A stretch of 8,054 bases of DNA from Prevotellaceae bacterium (GTDB taxonomy: Bacteria; Bacteroidota; Bacteroidia; Bacteroidales; Bacteroidaceae). A model generated the notes under the pieces. That model saw only the letters and a list, made by a program, of their open reading frames with translations, did not search any database and had not been told where the DNA came from. Positions 1 to 6,213 of the stretch are shown here, piece after piece (position 1 is the stretch's first letter; each line of letters opens with the position of its first letter). The stretch is taken from contig JAJPZF010000175.1 of NCBI GenBank assembly GCA_021204545.1, forward strand, positions 1-8,054. The letters run 5' to 3'. The translations under genes and the position numbers were made by a program.

Positions 1-842
1 TCTACAGCGACAACGCCTACAGCCTGCCCGCCAAGATACACTCGCCCGACCTCACAGACGACGGGGTGCAGCTTACGGCGGAGGCGATTATAGAGGACTT
101 CAACGAGATGGTGCGGCTCGTAGCCTCGGGCACTGACACCTACCTCCTCAGAGTGGACGCGGCAAGCCTCGCCCGTTACCTGCTCGCTTGCGAGCTCATC
201 GTCAACCGCGAGGTGGAGCACCCGAAGAGCGTCTACCTCTTTAGCGAGGACGTGACCGACTGCCAAGCGTACGGGGAGCAGGACGCTACCCCTTGGCACT
301 TCGGACCGCTGTGGGACTGCGACTACGACTTTGGCTACGGGGCGAGCAAGCAGTACTTCCGCTCCTACCAGACTTGGGACTACTACGACTTCTCCTCGCC
401 CGGCAAGAACTCGAAGGGCTTCTTCCAGGCACTGCGCCAGAACGCCACCGCCGTCGACAGTCTCTACTACTGCCTTATGACGCAGTTCTATGAGGGGGGG
501 GGGCTGGACGAGCTGCTCGACTACTGCGACGAGTACTATGCCTTCGCCGCCTCCTCCTTCCAGCATAACAGGGAGAACGACACCTCCAGCAAGGACACCA
601 CCGACTATGCCCTACAGGCGCAGGAGGCGAAGCAGTGGCTGCGCGACCGTGCCTCCTACGTGCTCAGCCAGCTCACCCCGTACAGCACGGACGACTACAC
701 AGGGCTTCCCGCCGTCACGCCTCAAGCAGAGAGGCGGCAGCCCCCCGGGGACACGTACTATGACCTCTCGGGCAGACCCGTCGCGAAGCCCACCCAAAGA
801 GGCGTCTACATCAAGGGCGGACGCAAGGTGTTCCTGCGCTAA
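1..842 (+). CDS. CotH-family secreted protein, C-terminal part (5' end outside window)
   Basis: The reading frame is open from position 3 and stops with TAA at 840-842, so the true start lies upstream; the GTG at 66 is internal because the residues before it (YSDNAY.LPAKIHSPD) match the paralogue at the right end of the window. The protein belongs to the CotH family, which includes atypical kinases of spore coat proteins; Bacteroidales members are usually predicted to be exported and their substrates are unknown. Visible motifs are LLACE (181-195), N-R-E-V-E-H-P-K-S (204-230) and F-G-P-L-W-D-C-D-Y-D-F-G-Y (300-338). The WDCD aspartates match the metal-binding DxD of CotH kinases, while the upstream catalytic position seems to hold Glu rather than Asp. 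After a roughly 30-residue linker comes the 27-residue tail YDLSGR...GVYIKGGRKVFLR (759-839), which resembles a shortened T9SS-type sorting end. No dockerin is present. A ten-G run at 494-503 lies in frame. Family call is secure; kinase activity is not shown. Confidence 0.85.
   Translation, partial: YSDNAYSLPAKIHSPDLTDDGVQLTAEAIIEDFNEMVRLVASGTDTYLLRVDAASLARYLLACELIVNREVEHPKSVYLFSEDVTDCQAYGEQDATPWHFGPLWDCDYDFGYGASKQYFRSYQTWDYYDFSSPGKNSKGFFQALRQNATAVDSLYYCLMTQFYEGGGLDELLDYCDEYYAFAASSFQHNRENDTSSKDTTDYALQAQEAKQWLRDRASYVLSQLTPYSTDDYTGLPAVTPQAERRQPPGDTYYDLSGRPVAKPTQRGVYIKGGRKVFLR
494..503 (+). repeat. Ten-G homopolymer tract inside the CotH coding sequence
   Basis: Ten consecutive G residues encode the end of a Glu codon plus Gly-Gly-Gly in the motif Y-E-G-G-G-L-D-E. 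The paralogue at the right end encodes the same Gly-Gly-Gly-Leu as GGC GGC GGG CTC, so the homopolymer is not forced by the protein. As written the tract is in frame. Loss of one G would move translation into a frame that stays open to the TGA at 988-990; gain of one G would lead to TAA at 566-568. Tracts of this kind are slippage-prone in other bacteria, and are also prone to sequencing error. Confidence 0.9.
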
Positions 843-853
843 CCCCGACCACA

Positions 854-895
854 ACCGCTTCATTGAAGCGACTCCAACTTGTTCATTGAAGCGGT
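854..895. repeat. Overlapping direct and inverted repeat downstream of the left CotH gene
   Basis: The 12-mer TTCATTGAAGCG occurs at 859-870 and 882-893, 23 bp apart. The first copy forms a small hairpin with the bases before it (CGCTTC 856-861 with GAAGCG 865-870). A competing 9-bp stem pairs ACCGCTTCA (854-862) with TGAAGCGGT (887-895). The two foldings exclude each other. The element lies 12 bp after the CotH stop and has no U-run after it, so a simple intrinsic terminator is not supported. It could be a transcript-end structure or a repeated intergenic element. Confidence 0.55.
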
Positions 896-927
896 CCCGA
901 CACCTTGGGGATAGCCGCCGCGGCGCG

Positions 928-959
928 TTTGCCCAGTTCAACAATAAACGCTACCTTCG
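928..959 (+). promoter_or_regulatory. Candidate Bacteroidetes-type promoter for the helicase operon
   Basis: TTTG at 928-931 and TACCTTCG at 952-959 match the Bacteroidetes primary sigma factor consensus (-33 TTTG, -7 TAnnTTTG) with one mismatch in the -7 box and a 20-nt spacer, which is the usual spacing. Transcription would start near 965, giving a leader of about 20 nt before the ATG at 987. The region between the left CotH stop and this ATG is the only spacer before the operon. A perfect 10-bp palindrome, CGCCGCGGCG (916-925), lies just upstream. The match is short and could be chance. Confidence 0.4.
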
Positions 960-986
960 CGCCCGACTTAACAGCGTTGACTTGAT

Positions 987-2984
987 ATGACAGACTTCAC
1001 AGAGCTCGGCCTTTGCGAGCCATTGCTTAAGGCCGTCGAGGAGCAAGGGTACGAGCGCCCGATGCCGATACAAGAGCAAGTGATCCCTCACTTGCTCAAG
1101 GACGGTGGCGACCTTATAGGCTTGGCGCAGACCGGAACGGGGAAGACGGCAGCCTACGGCTTGCCCCTCCTCGAGAAGCTTAACGAGAGGCAGCGACCCG
1201 CCACGAAAGGCCGCCTCCCGCAGTGCCTTATACTCAGCCCCACACGAGAGCTTTGCCTCCAGATTGCCGACGATATGCAGTCGTTCGCCTCTCACCTGCC
1301 CTCGGTGCGCATCCTTGCCGTTTACGGCGGGGCGAACATAGAGCCGCAGATACGCGCGCTTAAGGGTGGGATGGACATCGTTGTCGCCACACCAGGGCGC
1401 ATACTCGACCTTATGAGACGAGGGGCGGCAGACCTAAGGGAGGTTAGCGACCTCGTGCTTGACGAGGCGGACGAGATGCTCTCGATGGGCTTCCACGACG
1501 AGCTTGAGGCCATCCTCGAGGGGCTTACCTCTGAGCACCGCTCCCTCCTCTTCTCCGCCACGATGAGCAAGGAAATAGAGCGCATAGCACAACGCTACCT
1601 CAAGGGGGCTACCACCATACAGGTGGGCTCACGCAACGAGGGGGCGGAGAACGTCAACCACATATATTATATGGTGCCTGCCAAGGACAAGTACCTCGCG
1701 CTGAAGCGGGTCGTTGACTACTTCCCAAGGATATACGCCATCATCTTCTGCCGCACGAGGGTGGAGACGCAGCAAGTGGCGGACAACCTCATTAGGGACG
1801 GGTACAACGCAGAGGCTCTGCACGGAGACCTGAGCCAGCAGCAAAGAGACCTGACGATGCAACGCTTCCGTGGGCACCGCACACAGCTACTCGTGGCTAC
1901 CGACGTGGCTGCCCGTGGCTTGGACGTTGACGACCTTACGCACGTCATCAACTACGGCATGCCCGACGACGTTGAGAACTACACTCACCGCAGCGGCCGC
2001 ACGGGCAGGGCTGGCAAGAAGGGTACAAGCATCTCGATAGTACACCAGAGGGAAAGGAACAAAATAAGACTGGTGGAGCGCGAGATAAAGAAGCAGTTCG
2101 TGCGTGAGATGCTTCCCAACCCCAAGGAGATATGCTCCAAGCAGCTGTACCACGTCATCGACGAGATAGAGCGCACTGAGGTGGACGAGGAGGAGATAGC
2201 GCCCTTTATGGACGACGTTCGCCTGCGCTGGGAGTGGCTCGACAAGGAAGACCTCGTGAAGCGTGTGCTCTCACGTGAGTTCGGCCGCTTTATACGCTAC
2301 TATGCCAACGCTCCCGAGATAGAGGACGTGCCTGAGAACGCTGGCCAAAGGGGCAAGGACGGCTCGCAGGGCAAGGCTCGCAGGCAGAAGGGAGACCGCA
2401 ACCCCGAGCCGGGCTACGCCCGCATCTTCCTTACCGTCTCCAAGGCTGACGGCTACTTCGCCAAGGAGATTATCCGCATGGTGAACGAGCACGTGCGAGG
2501 GGGCAAGGTGCAGATGGGGCGCATCGACCTCCTGAAGAACTTCTCCTTCATAGAAGTGCCTGAGCAGGACGCTGAGAGGGTGATAAGCGGCTTGAAGGGG
2601 CTAAGGGTGAAGGGGCGTGTGGTTGACGCTGCCATAGCCGACAGTCAGGGCAACGCCAACGGTCCTGCCGCCAAGAGCGGGCGCAGTGCGTGGAGCGGTG
2701 GGGGAGGCGACAGGGAGAGGCGTGAGCGTGCCTTCCAACGTGACGAACAACCTATGAACAGAAGGCAGCGCAGGGCTGAGGCAGCAGGCAGGTCGCCTCG
2801 AGGCAAGAGGCAAGAGCAAGCACAGCCTCAACAAGGAGGGAAGAAGTTCCGTCCCAGCGAGCCGGAGCGCTCGCCAGAAAAAAAGAGGATCTTCCGTAAG
2901 GAAGATTGGATGAAGTTCCTTCACCCCGATCAGTTCACGGACGTTGACGAAGGCTCTGCCCGCCGCCACCCGAAGAAGAAGTAA
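987..2984 (+). CDS. deaD: DEAD-box ATP-dependent RNA helicase (DeaD/CsdA type)
   Basis: This 665-residue cytoplasmic enzyme should unwind or remodel RNA duplexes using ATP; relatives act in ribosome assembly, mRNA decay and cold adaptation. All core motifs are present: Q motif (GYERPMPIQ, 21-29), motif I AQTGTGKT (47-54), Ia PTREL (85-89), Ib TPGR (135-138), II DEAD (159-162), III SAT (190-192), IV IFCRT (253-257), V ATDVAARGLDV (304-314) and VI HRSGRTGRAG (334-343). Residues about 477-550 match the RRM-like RNA-binding domain of DbpA/CsdA, which separates this from RhlE- or SrmB-like proteins. From about 555 to the end the chain is basic and low-complexity, rich in Arg, Lys, Gln and Gly, and likely disordered RNA-binding tail, with a short conserved-looking segment RIFRKEDWMKFLHP (634-647). 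The ATG at 987 places the Q motif at the expected distance. Only 12 nt separate its stop from the next gene, so an operon is likely. The symbol is a family-level assignment. Confidence 0.93.
   Translation: MTDFTELGLCEPLLKAVEEQGYERPMPIQEQVIPHLLKDGGDLIGLAQTGTGKTAAYGLPLLEKLNERQRPATKGRLPQCLILSPTRELCLQIADDMQSFASHLPSVRILAVYGGANIEPQIRALKGGMDIVVATPGRILDLMRRGAADLREVSDLVLDEADEMLSMGFHDELEAILEGLTSEHRSLLFSATMSKEIERIAQRYLKGATTIQVGSRNEGAENVNHIYYMVPAKDKYLALKRVVDYFPRIYAIIFCRTRVETQQVADNLIRDGYNAEALHGDLSQQQRDLTMQRFRGHRTQLLVATDVAARGLDVDDLTHVINYGMPDDVENYTHRSGRTGRAGKKGTSISIVHQRERNKIRLVEREIKKQFVREMLPNPKEICSKQLYHVIDEIERTEVDEEEIAPFMDDVRLRWEWLDKEDLVKRVLSREFGRFIRYYANAPEIEDVPENAGQRGKDGSQGKARRQKGDRNPEPGYARIFLTVSKADGYFAKEIIRMVNEHVRGGKVQMGRIDLLKNFSFIEVPEQDAERVISGLKGLRVKGRVVDAAIADSQGNANGPAAKSGRSAWSGGGGDRERRERAFQRDEQPMNRRQRRAEAAGRSPRGKRQEQAQPQQGGKKFRPSEPERSPEKKRIFRKEDWMKFLHPDQFTDVDEGSARRHPKKK
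2879..2906 (+). promoter_or_regulatory. Possible -1 frameshift site (A AAA AAG plus hairpin) in the helicase gene
   Basis: In the zero frame the helicase codons Glu-Lys-Lys (631-633) read GAA AAA AAG, giving the heptamer A AAA AAG at 2879-2885, the same slippery sequence used in E. coli dnaX. Three nucleotides later a perfect 7-bp stem follows (ATCTTCC 2889-2895 with GGAAGAT 2900-2906) closed by a GTAA tetraloop of the GNRA type. A -1 slip would add Glu-Asp-Leu-Pro and stop at TAA 2897-2899, giving a 637-residue product without the last 32 residues. A GGAG lies 11 nt upstream at 2864-2867. The spacer is shorter than usual (dnaX has about 5-6 nt), so this may be chance. Confidence 0.25.
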
Positions 2985-2996
2985 ACCTTAAACGAT

Positions 2997-5108
2997 ATGA
3001 CACCCAAGAACTTACTGATTGCTGGGCTCTGCCTTGTGGCAAGCCTTGGAGCACACGCCGACGAGGGCATGTGGATGCTCAACAAGATAGACCCACGCAC
3101 GGCGGAGATAATGAAGGAGCTGGGGCTGGAGCTAACGCCGCGTGACCTCTACAACACCACCGGCCCGAGCCTTAAGGACGCTGTGCTCGACTTCGGCGAC
3201 TATTGCTCCGCCGTCGTGGTAAGCCCTGACGGACTGGCCTTCACCAACCACCACTGCGGCTACTTCTCAGTGCAGACGCTCTCCACGCCCGACGACGACA
3301 TACTCGACAATGGCTTCGTGGCTCACTCTTACGCAGAGGAGCGTCCCGTCGAGGGTCTCTTCGTGCGCTTCCTCGAGCGCACCGTTGACTGCACCACACG
3401 CATACGCCGGGGGATGGAAGGGCTTCCTTCGGACAAGGTGGACAGCGTCATGCAGTCGGTGGAGGAAGAATACGAGGAGGCATACCCCGACCGTTACTGC
3501 GAGGTGCAGTCGTTCTTCGGGGCAAGCCAGTTCTATGCGTCAATATACAAGGTGTACAACGACGTGAGGCTCGTCCTTACGCCTCCCCAGAGCCTCGGCA
3601 AGTTCGGGGGCGACACGGACAACTGGATGTGGCCGAGGCAGACGTGCGACTTCAGCGTGTTCCGCATCTATGCCGACTCCCTCGGAGACCCCGCCGAGTA
3701 CTCGCAGGAGAACGTTCCCCTTCAGACCGCCAAGTACGCTCAGGTCAGCCTCGACGGCTACCAGCCAGGCGACTTCTGCATGACCATCGGTTACCCCGGC
3801 AGCACGTCGCGCTACCTCTCAAGCTACGGTGTCGCCCTGAGGGTGAACGACGTGAACGTGAGCATGATAGACGTGCGAGGCAAGAAGCAGGACGTGTGGA
3901 AGCGTTGGATGGACACTGACAAGGGCATCGCCCTTAAGTACGCCTCCAAGTACGCCGCAAGCAGCAACTACTGGAAGAACTCGATAGGAATGAACAAGGC
4001 GGTCGGCGACCTTCAGGTCATCGAGGAGAAGCAGAAGCTGGAGCAAGTAATAACGGACTGGTGCCTCGAGGACTCAGACCGCACCGCGCGCTTCGCAGGC
4101 GTGCTGCCCACCCTTGACGAGGCTTACAAGAGCGTGGCAGAAGGCGTGAGAGCACAGGGCTTCTTCACGGAGACCTTCCGCCGCGGCATAGAGATATTCC
4201 AGCCTGCCGACATCCTCCAGTCCCTCCCCTCAGAGCCCGACAGCCTTGAGACGGCAGGGGCAAGGGAACGCCTCAGGGCGTTCTACAAGGACTACGACCC
4301 GAGGGTGGACGAGGAGGTGATGGCAACGCTGCTCTCCCTCTACCGAGAGCAGGTCAGCGCTTCCTTCCTTCCCTCGTGCTACAAGACCATTGACGACGAC
4401 TTCCAAGGCGACTGCAAGGCTTACGCCCACGACCTCTTCCTCCGCACCTGCCTCAAGGACACCGCCTGCCTCGACTTGCTTCTTCAGGACACGACGCTCC
4501 TCACGAGCGACCCGGCACTCGCCTACGCCAGCGGCATAAGTGAGAAGATGGCTGAGATTTCTGAGCAGGCGGCAGGGACGAAGAGCCTCATCAGGGAGAA
4601 CGAGGACTTGCTCACACAGGCAGTGCTCGAGCTGCGGCAGGAAGAGCCGCACTACAGCGACGCTAACTTCTCGATGCGCCTCTCCTACGGCTTCGTGGAG
4701 GACTACACTGCCGAGGGGCAGCATTACGACTTCTACACCAACAGCACAAGCCTCCTCGACAAGGCTGCCCGGCAAGCCGAAATTGAGGACTATGCGTTAG
4801 AACCGGACATCCAGGCGCTCATAAGGGAAGGCGACTTCGGGCGTTACGCCGACAAGGCGACGGGCGACCTGCACCTCTGCTTCCTCTCCAACAACGACAT
4901 CACCGGCGGCAACAGCGGCAGCCCTATGTTCAACGGCAAGGGAGAGCTCATCGGCCTCGCCTTCGACGGCAACTGGGAGGCTATGTCAGGCGACATCTCC
5001 TTCAACGAGGACCTGCAACGCTGCATAGGCGTGGACATACGCTTCGTCCTCTACATCATCGACCGCTGGGGACACGCCGACAGCATCATCCGTGAGCTTG
5101 GGCTATGA
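2997..5108 (+). CDS. dpp7: S46 family dipeptidyl-peptidase, DPP7-like, secreted to periplasm
   Basis: This 703-residue serine exopeptidase should release dipeptides from the N-terminus of oligopeptides in the periplasm or at the outer membrane, feeding amino-acid uptake. Length fits the S46 family (about 700-720). A signal peptide is visible: Lys4, a hydrophobic stretch LLIAGLCLVASLGA (6-19) and a likely cut after AHA (21), leaving the mature start DEGMWM typical of the family. The trypsin-like triad is present: His86 in TNHHCGY, Asp218 in CDFSVFRIY after GGDTDNWMWPR (204-214), and Ser640 in GGNSGSP. Residues between about 280 and 580 form the helical domain peculiar to S46. The residue 18 positions after the catalytic Ser is Gly658 (FDGNWEAMSGDI); P. 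gingivalis DPP7 has Gly there and accepts hydrophobic P1 residues, whereas DPP11 has Arg for Asp/Glu. I therefore infer DPP7-type specificity. It starts 12 nt after the helicase and overlaps the next ATG by 4 nt. Confidence 0.93.
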   Translation: MTPKNLLIAGLCLVASLGAHADEGMWMLNKIDPRTAEIMKELGLELTPRDLYNTTGPSLKDAVLDFGDYCSAVVVSPDGLAFTNHHCGYFSVQTLSTPDDDILDNGFVAHSYAEERPVEGLFVRFLERTVDCTTRIRRGMEGLPSDKVDSVMQSVEEEYEEAYPDRYCEVQSFFGASQFYASIYKVYNDVRLVLTPPQSLGKFGGDTDNWMWPRQTCDFSVFRIYADSLGDPAEYSQENVPLQTAKYAQVSLDGYQPGDFCMTIGYPGSTSRYLSSYGVALRVNDVNVSMIDVRGKKQDVWKRWMDTDKGIALKYASKYAASSNYWKNSIGMNKAVGDLQVIEEKQKLEQVITDWCLEDSDRTARFAGVLPTLDEAYKSVAEGVRAQGFFTETFRRGIEIFQPADILQSLPSEPDSLETAGARERLRAFYKDYDPRVDEEVMATLLSLYREQVSASFLPSCYKTIDDDFQGDCKAYAHDLFLRTCLKDTACLDLLLQDTTLLTSDPALAYASGISEKMAEISEQAAGTKSLIRENEDLLTQAVLELRQEEPHYSDANFSMRLSYGFVEDYTAEGQHYDFYTNSTSLLDKAARQAEIEDYALEPDIQALIREGDFGRYADKATGDLHLCFLSNNDITGGNSGSPMFNGKGELIGLAFDGNWEAMSGDISFNEDLQRCIGVDIRFVLYIIDRWGHADSIIRELGL

Positions 5109-5941
5109 CCTCCAAGGGCTTGGCGAGGAAGCCTGAGGCGCAGCTGGCAGACCTCCCTCCCTACGAGGGACCGCTCCGCCCACGCCTCCGCTTCCTCGGC
5201 ACAGGCACATCGGCAGGCGTACCCATCCTTGGCTGCCAATGCCCCGTGTGCACGAGCACAGACCCCAGAGACCGACGACTGCGCACCGCCGCACTGCTCG
5301 AGACAAGGCACGAGCGCATACTCATCGACTGCGGCCCAGACATACGCCAGCAGCTCCTACCCCTACCCTTCTATCCCCTCGACGCTGTCCTGCTCACACA
5401 CATACACTACGACCACGTGGGAGGCCTTGACGACCTCCGAGGCTTCTGCGTCTTCGGAGGCTTGGACATCTACGCAGACCACGGCACTCTCGCCGCCCTG
5501 CGCCGCCAGCTCCCATACTGCTTCGCCGAGCATCTCTACCCCGGCGTGCCGCTGCTCTGCCCGCGCGAGATTGAGGCAGGCAAGCCCTTCCGTGTGGGCG
5601 AGACGAGCATCCTGCCCATAGAGGTGATGCACGACCGCATGCCCATACTCGGCTTCCGCATCGATTCCTTTGCCTACATCACGGATATGAAGAGCATTGA
5701 CCCGCAGCAGCTCTCCATGCTGCGGGGCGTCAGGACGCTCGTCATCAACGCCCTCCGCTGGGAGCGGCCGCACCACAGCCACATACTCGTCGAGGACGCT
5801 CTGCGCTTCATCGAACAGCTCCAACCAGAGAGTGCCTACCTCGTGCACGTGACGCACCACATCGGCCTCCACGATGAGGCGCAGGCACGCCTCCCAGAGG
5901 GAGTGACCCTCGCCTACGACGGACTCGAGATAGACCTTTAA
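5105..5941 (+). CDS. PhnP-like metallo-beta-lactamase-fold hydrolase
   Basis: A 278-residue cytoplasmic MBL-fold enzyme, probably a phosphodiesterase. The fold begins at RLRFLGTGTSAGVPILGC (27-44) and has the metal motif THIHYDH (98-104: His99, His101, Asp103, His104), His176, and Asp194 in YITDM. CxCxxC (Cys44, Cys46, Cys49) together with the pair His248/His251 matches the arrangement in PhnP, where three Cys and a His hold a structural zinc and the neighbouring His serves the active site. PhnP cleaves 5-phosphoribosyl 1,2-cyclic phosphate in phosphonate breakdown, but no phn genes are visible here, so the substrate is open. The ATG overlaps the peptidase stop (ATGA), which points to translational coupling. 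This start gives about 26 residues before the first strand, longer than in typical members; I see no ATG or GTG that would shorten it, so the extension seems real or the start is a weak TTG/CTG. It is the last gene of the operon. Confidence 0.88.
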   Translation: MTSKGLARKPEAQLADLPPYEGPLRPRLRFLGTGTSAGVPILGCQCPVCTSTDPRDRRLRTAALLETRHERILIDCGPDIRQQLLPLPFYPLDAVLLTHIHYDHVGGLDDLRGFCVFGGLDIYADHGTLAALRRQLPYCFAEHLYPGVPLLCPREIEAGKPFRVGETSILPIEVMHDRMPILGFRIDSFAYITDMKSIDPQQLSMLRGVRTLVINALRWERPHHSHILVEDALRFIEQLQPESAYLVHVTHHIGLHDEAQARLPEGVTLAYDGLEIDL

Positions 5942-5974
5942 CCCAACCCTTCTCATCCCCTACAGAACACTCGC

Positions 5975-6004
5975 CGTGACGCCTCACGGTGAGGCTTCGT
6001 CACG
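5975..6004 (+). terminator. Hairpin after the operon, possible terminator
   Basis: CGTGACG (5975-5981) pairs with CGTCACG (5998-6004), and inside it CCTCA (5982-5986) pairs with TGAGG (5990-5994) around a CGG loop, with a three-base bulge CTT (5995-5997). It starts 33 nt after the last stop of the operon. The bases that follow are CCCTTATATA, not a clean U-run, so it could be a weak or factor-assisted terminator, or an RNA 3' end structure. Confidence 0.4.
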
Positions 6005-6016
6005 CCCTTATATAGG

Positions 6017-6098
6017 CTTCATACACCTGCTTGTTAGCACCTCAATTGACCTGCTTGTTAGCACCTCAACGGAGGTGCTTGTTAGCAGGTGTACGAAG
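6017..6098. repeat. Three 24-bp tandem repeats folded within a long inverted repeat
   Basis: The 12-mer TGCTTGTTAGCA occurs at 6028-6039, 6052-6063 and 6076-6087, exactly 24 bp apart; the first two units share the 20-mer CCTGCTTGTTAGCACCTCAA (6026-6045, 6050-6069). The outer arms pair: CTTC-A-TACACCTGCT (6017-6031) with AGCAGGTGTA-C-GAAG (6084-6098), 14 of 15 positions. Inside, AGCACCTC (6060-6067) pairs with GAGGTGCT (6072-6079) around AACG, and CCTGCT (6050-6055) pairs with AGCAGG (6084-6089). Because units 1 and 2 carry the same arm, alternative pairings with unit 3 are possible. Just to the right, CAGGA[A/G]CCGCA is repeated at 6108-6118 and 6131-6141. It lies between two convergent genes and shows no sign of coding. 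Confidence 0.85.
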
Positions 6099-6140
6099 TG
6101 TGTTATACAGGAACCGCAGAGGGTGCTATTCAGGAGCCGC

Positions 6141-6185
6141 AAAAGAAGCCCCGAAGGGGCTACACATGGTAGCCCCTTCGGGGTT
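6141..6185 (-). terminator. Intrinsic terminator of the right-hand CotH gene, with a 14-bp perfect stem
   Basis: CCCCGAAGGGGCTA (6149-6162) is perfectly complementary to TAGCCCCTTCGGGG (6170-6183) around the loop CACATGG; a G-U and an A-T pair extend the stem to 6147-6185. Read on the minus strand, the stem is followed at once by CTTCTTTTGC, a U-rich run, 29 nt after the CotH stop at 6214. This is a standard Rho-independent terminator for that strand. Each arm is itself nearly palindromic (CCCCGAAGGGG), so it can also refold as two small hairpins, a hallmark of REP-like intergenic elements. Confidence 0.65.
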
Positions 6186-6213
6186 AGCTTCGCCCTATGG
6201 CGTTGTGGTGAGG

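Noticed and set aside
490..990. A 166-codon open frame overlapping the left CotH gene and the helicase start
   Set aside because: Not an independent gene: low-complexity Arg/Pro/Ser/Thr content and no family. It matters only as the frame entered if the G-tract loses a base.
5363..5956. A 197-codon minus-strand open frame opposite the MBL hydrolase
   Set aside because: The plus strand holds all metal-binding motifs of the MBL fold; the minus-strand product shows no recognisable domain.
6017..6098. CRISPR array reading of the 24-bp repeats
   Set aside because: Only three units, the variable parts are 12 bp and largely shared between units 1 and 2, and there are no cas genes nearby.
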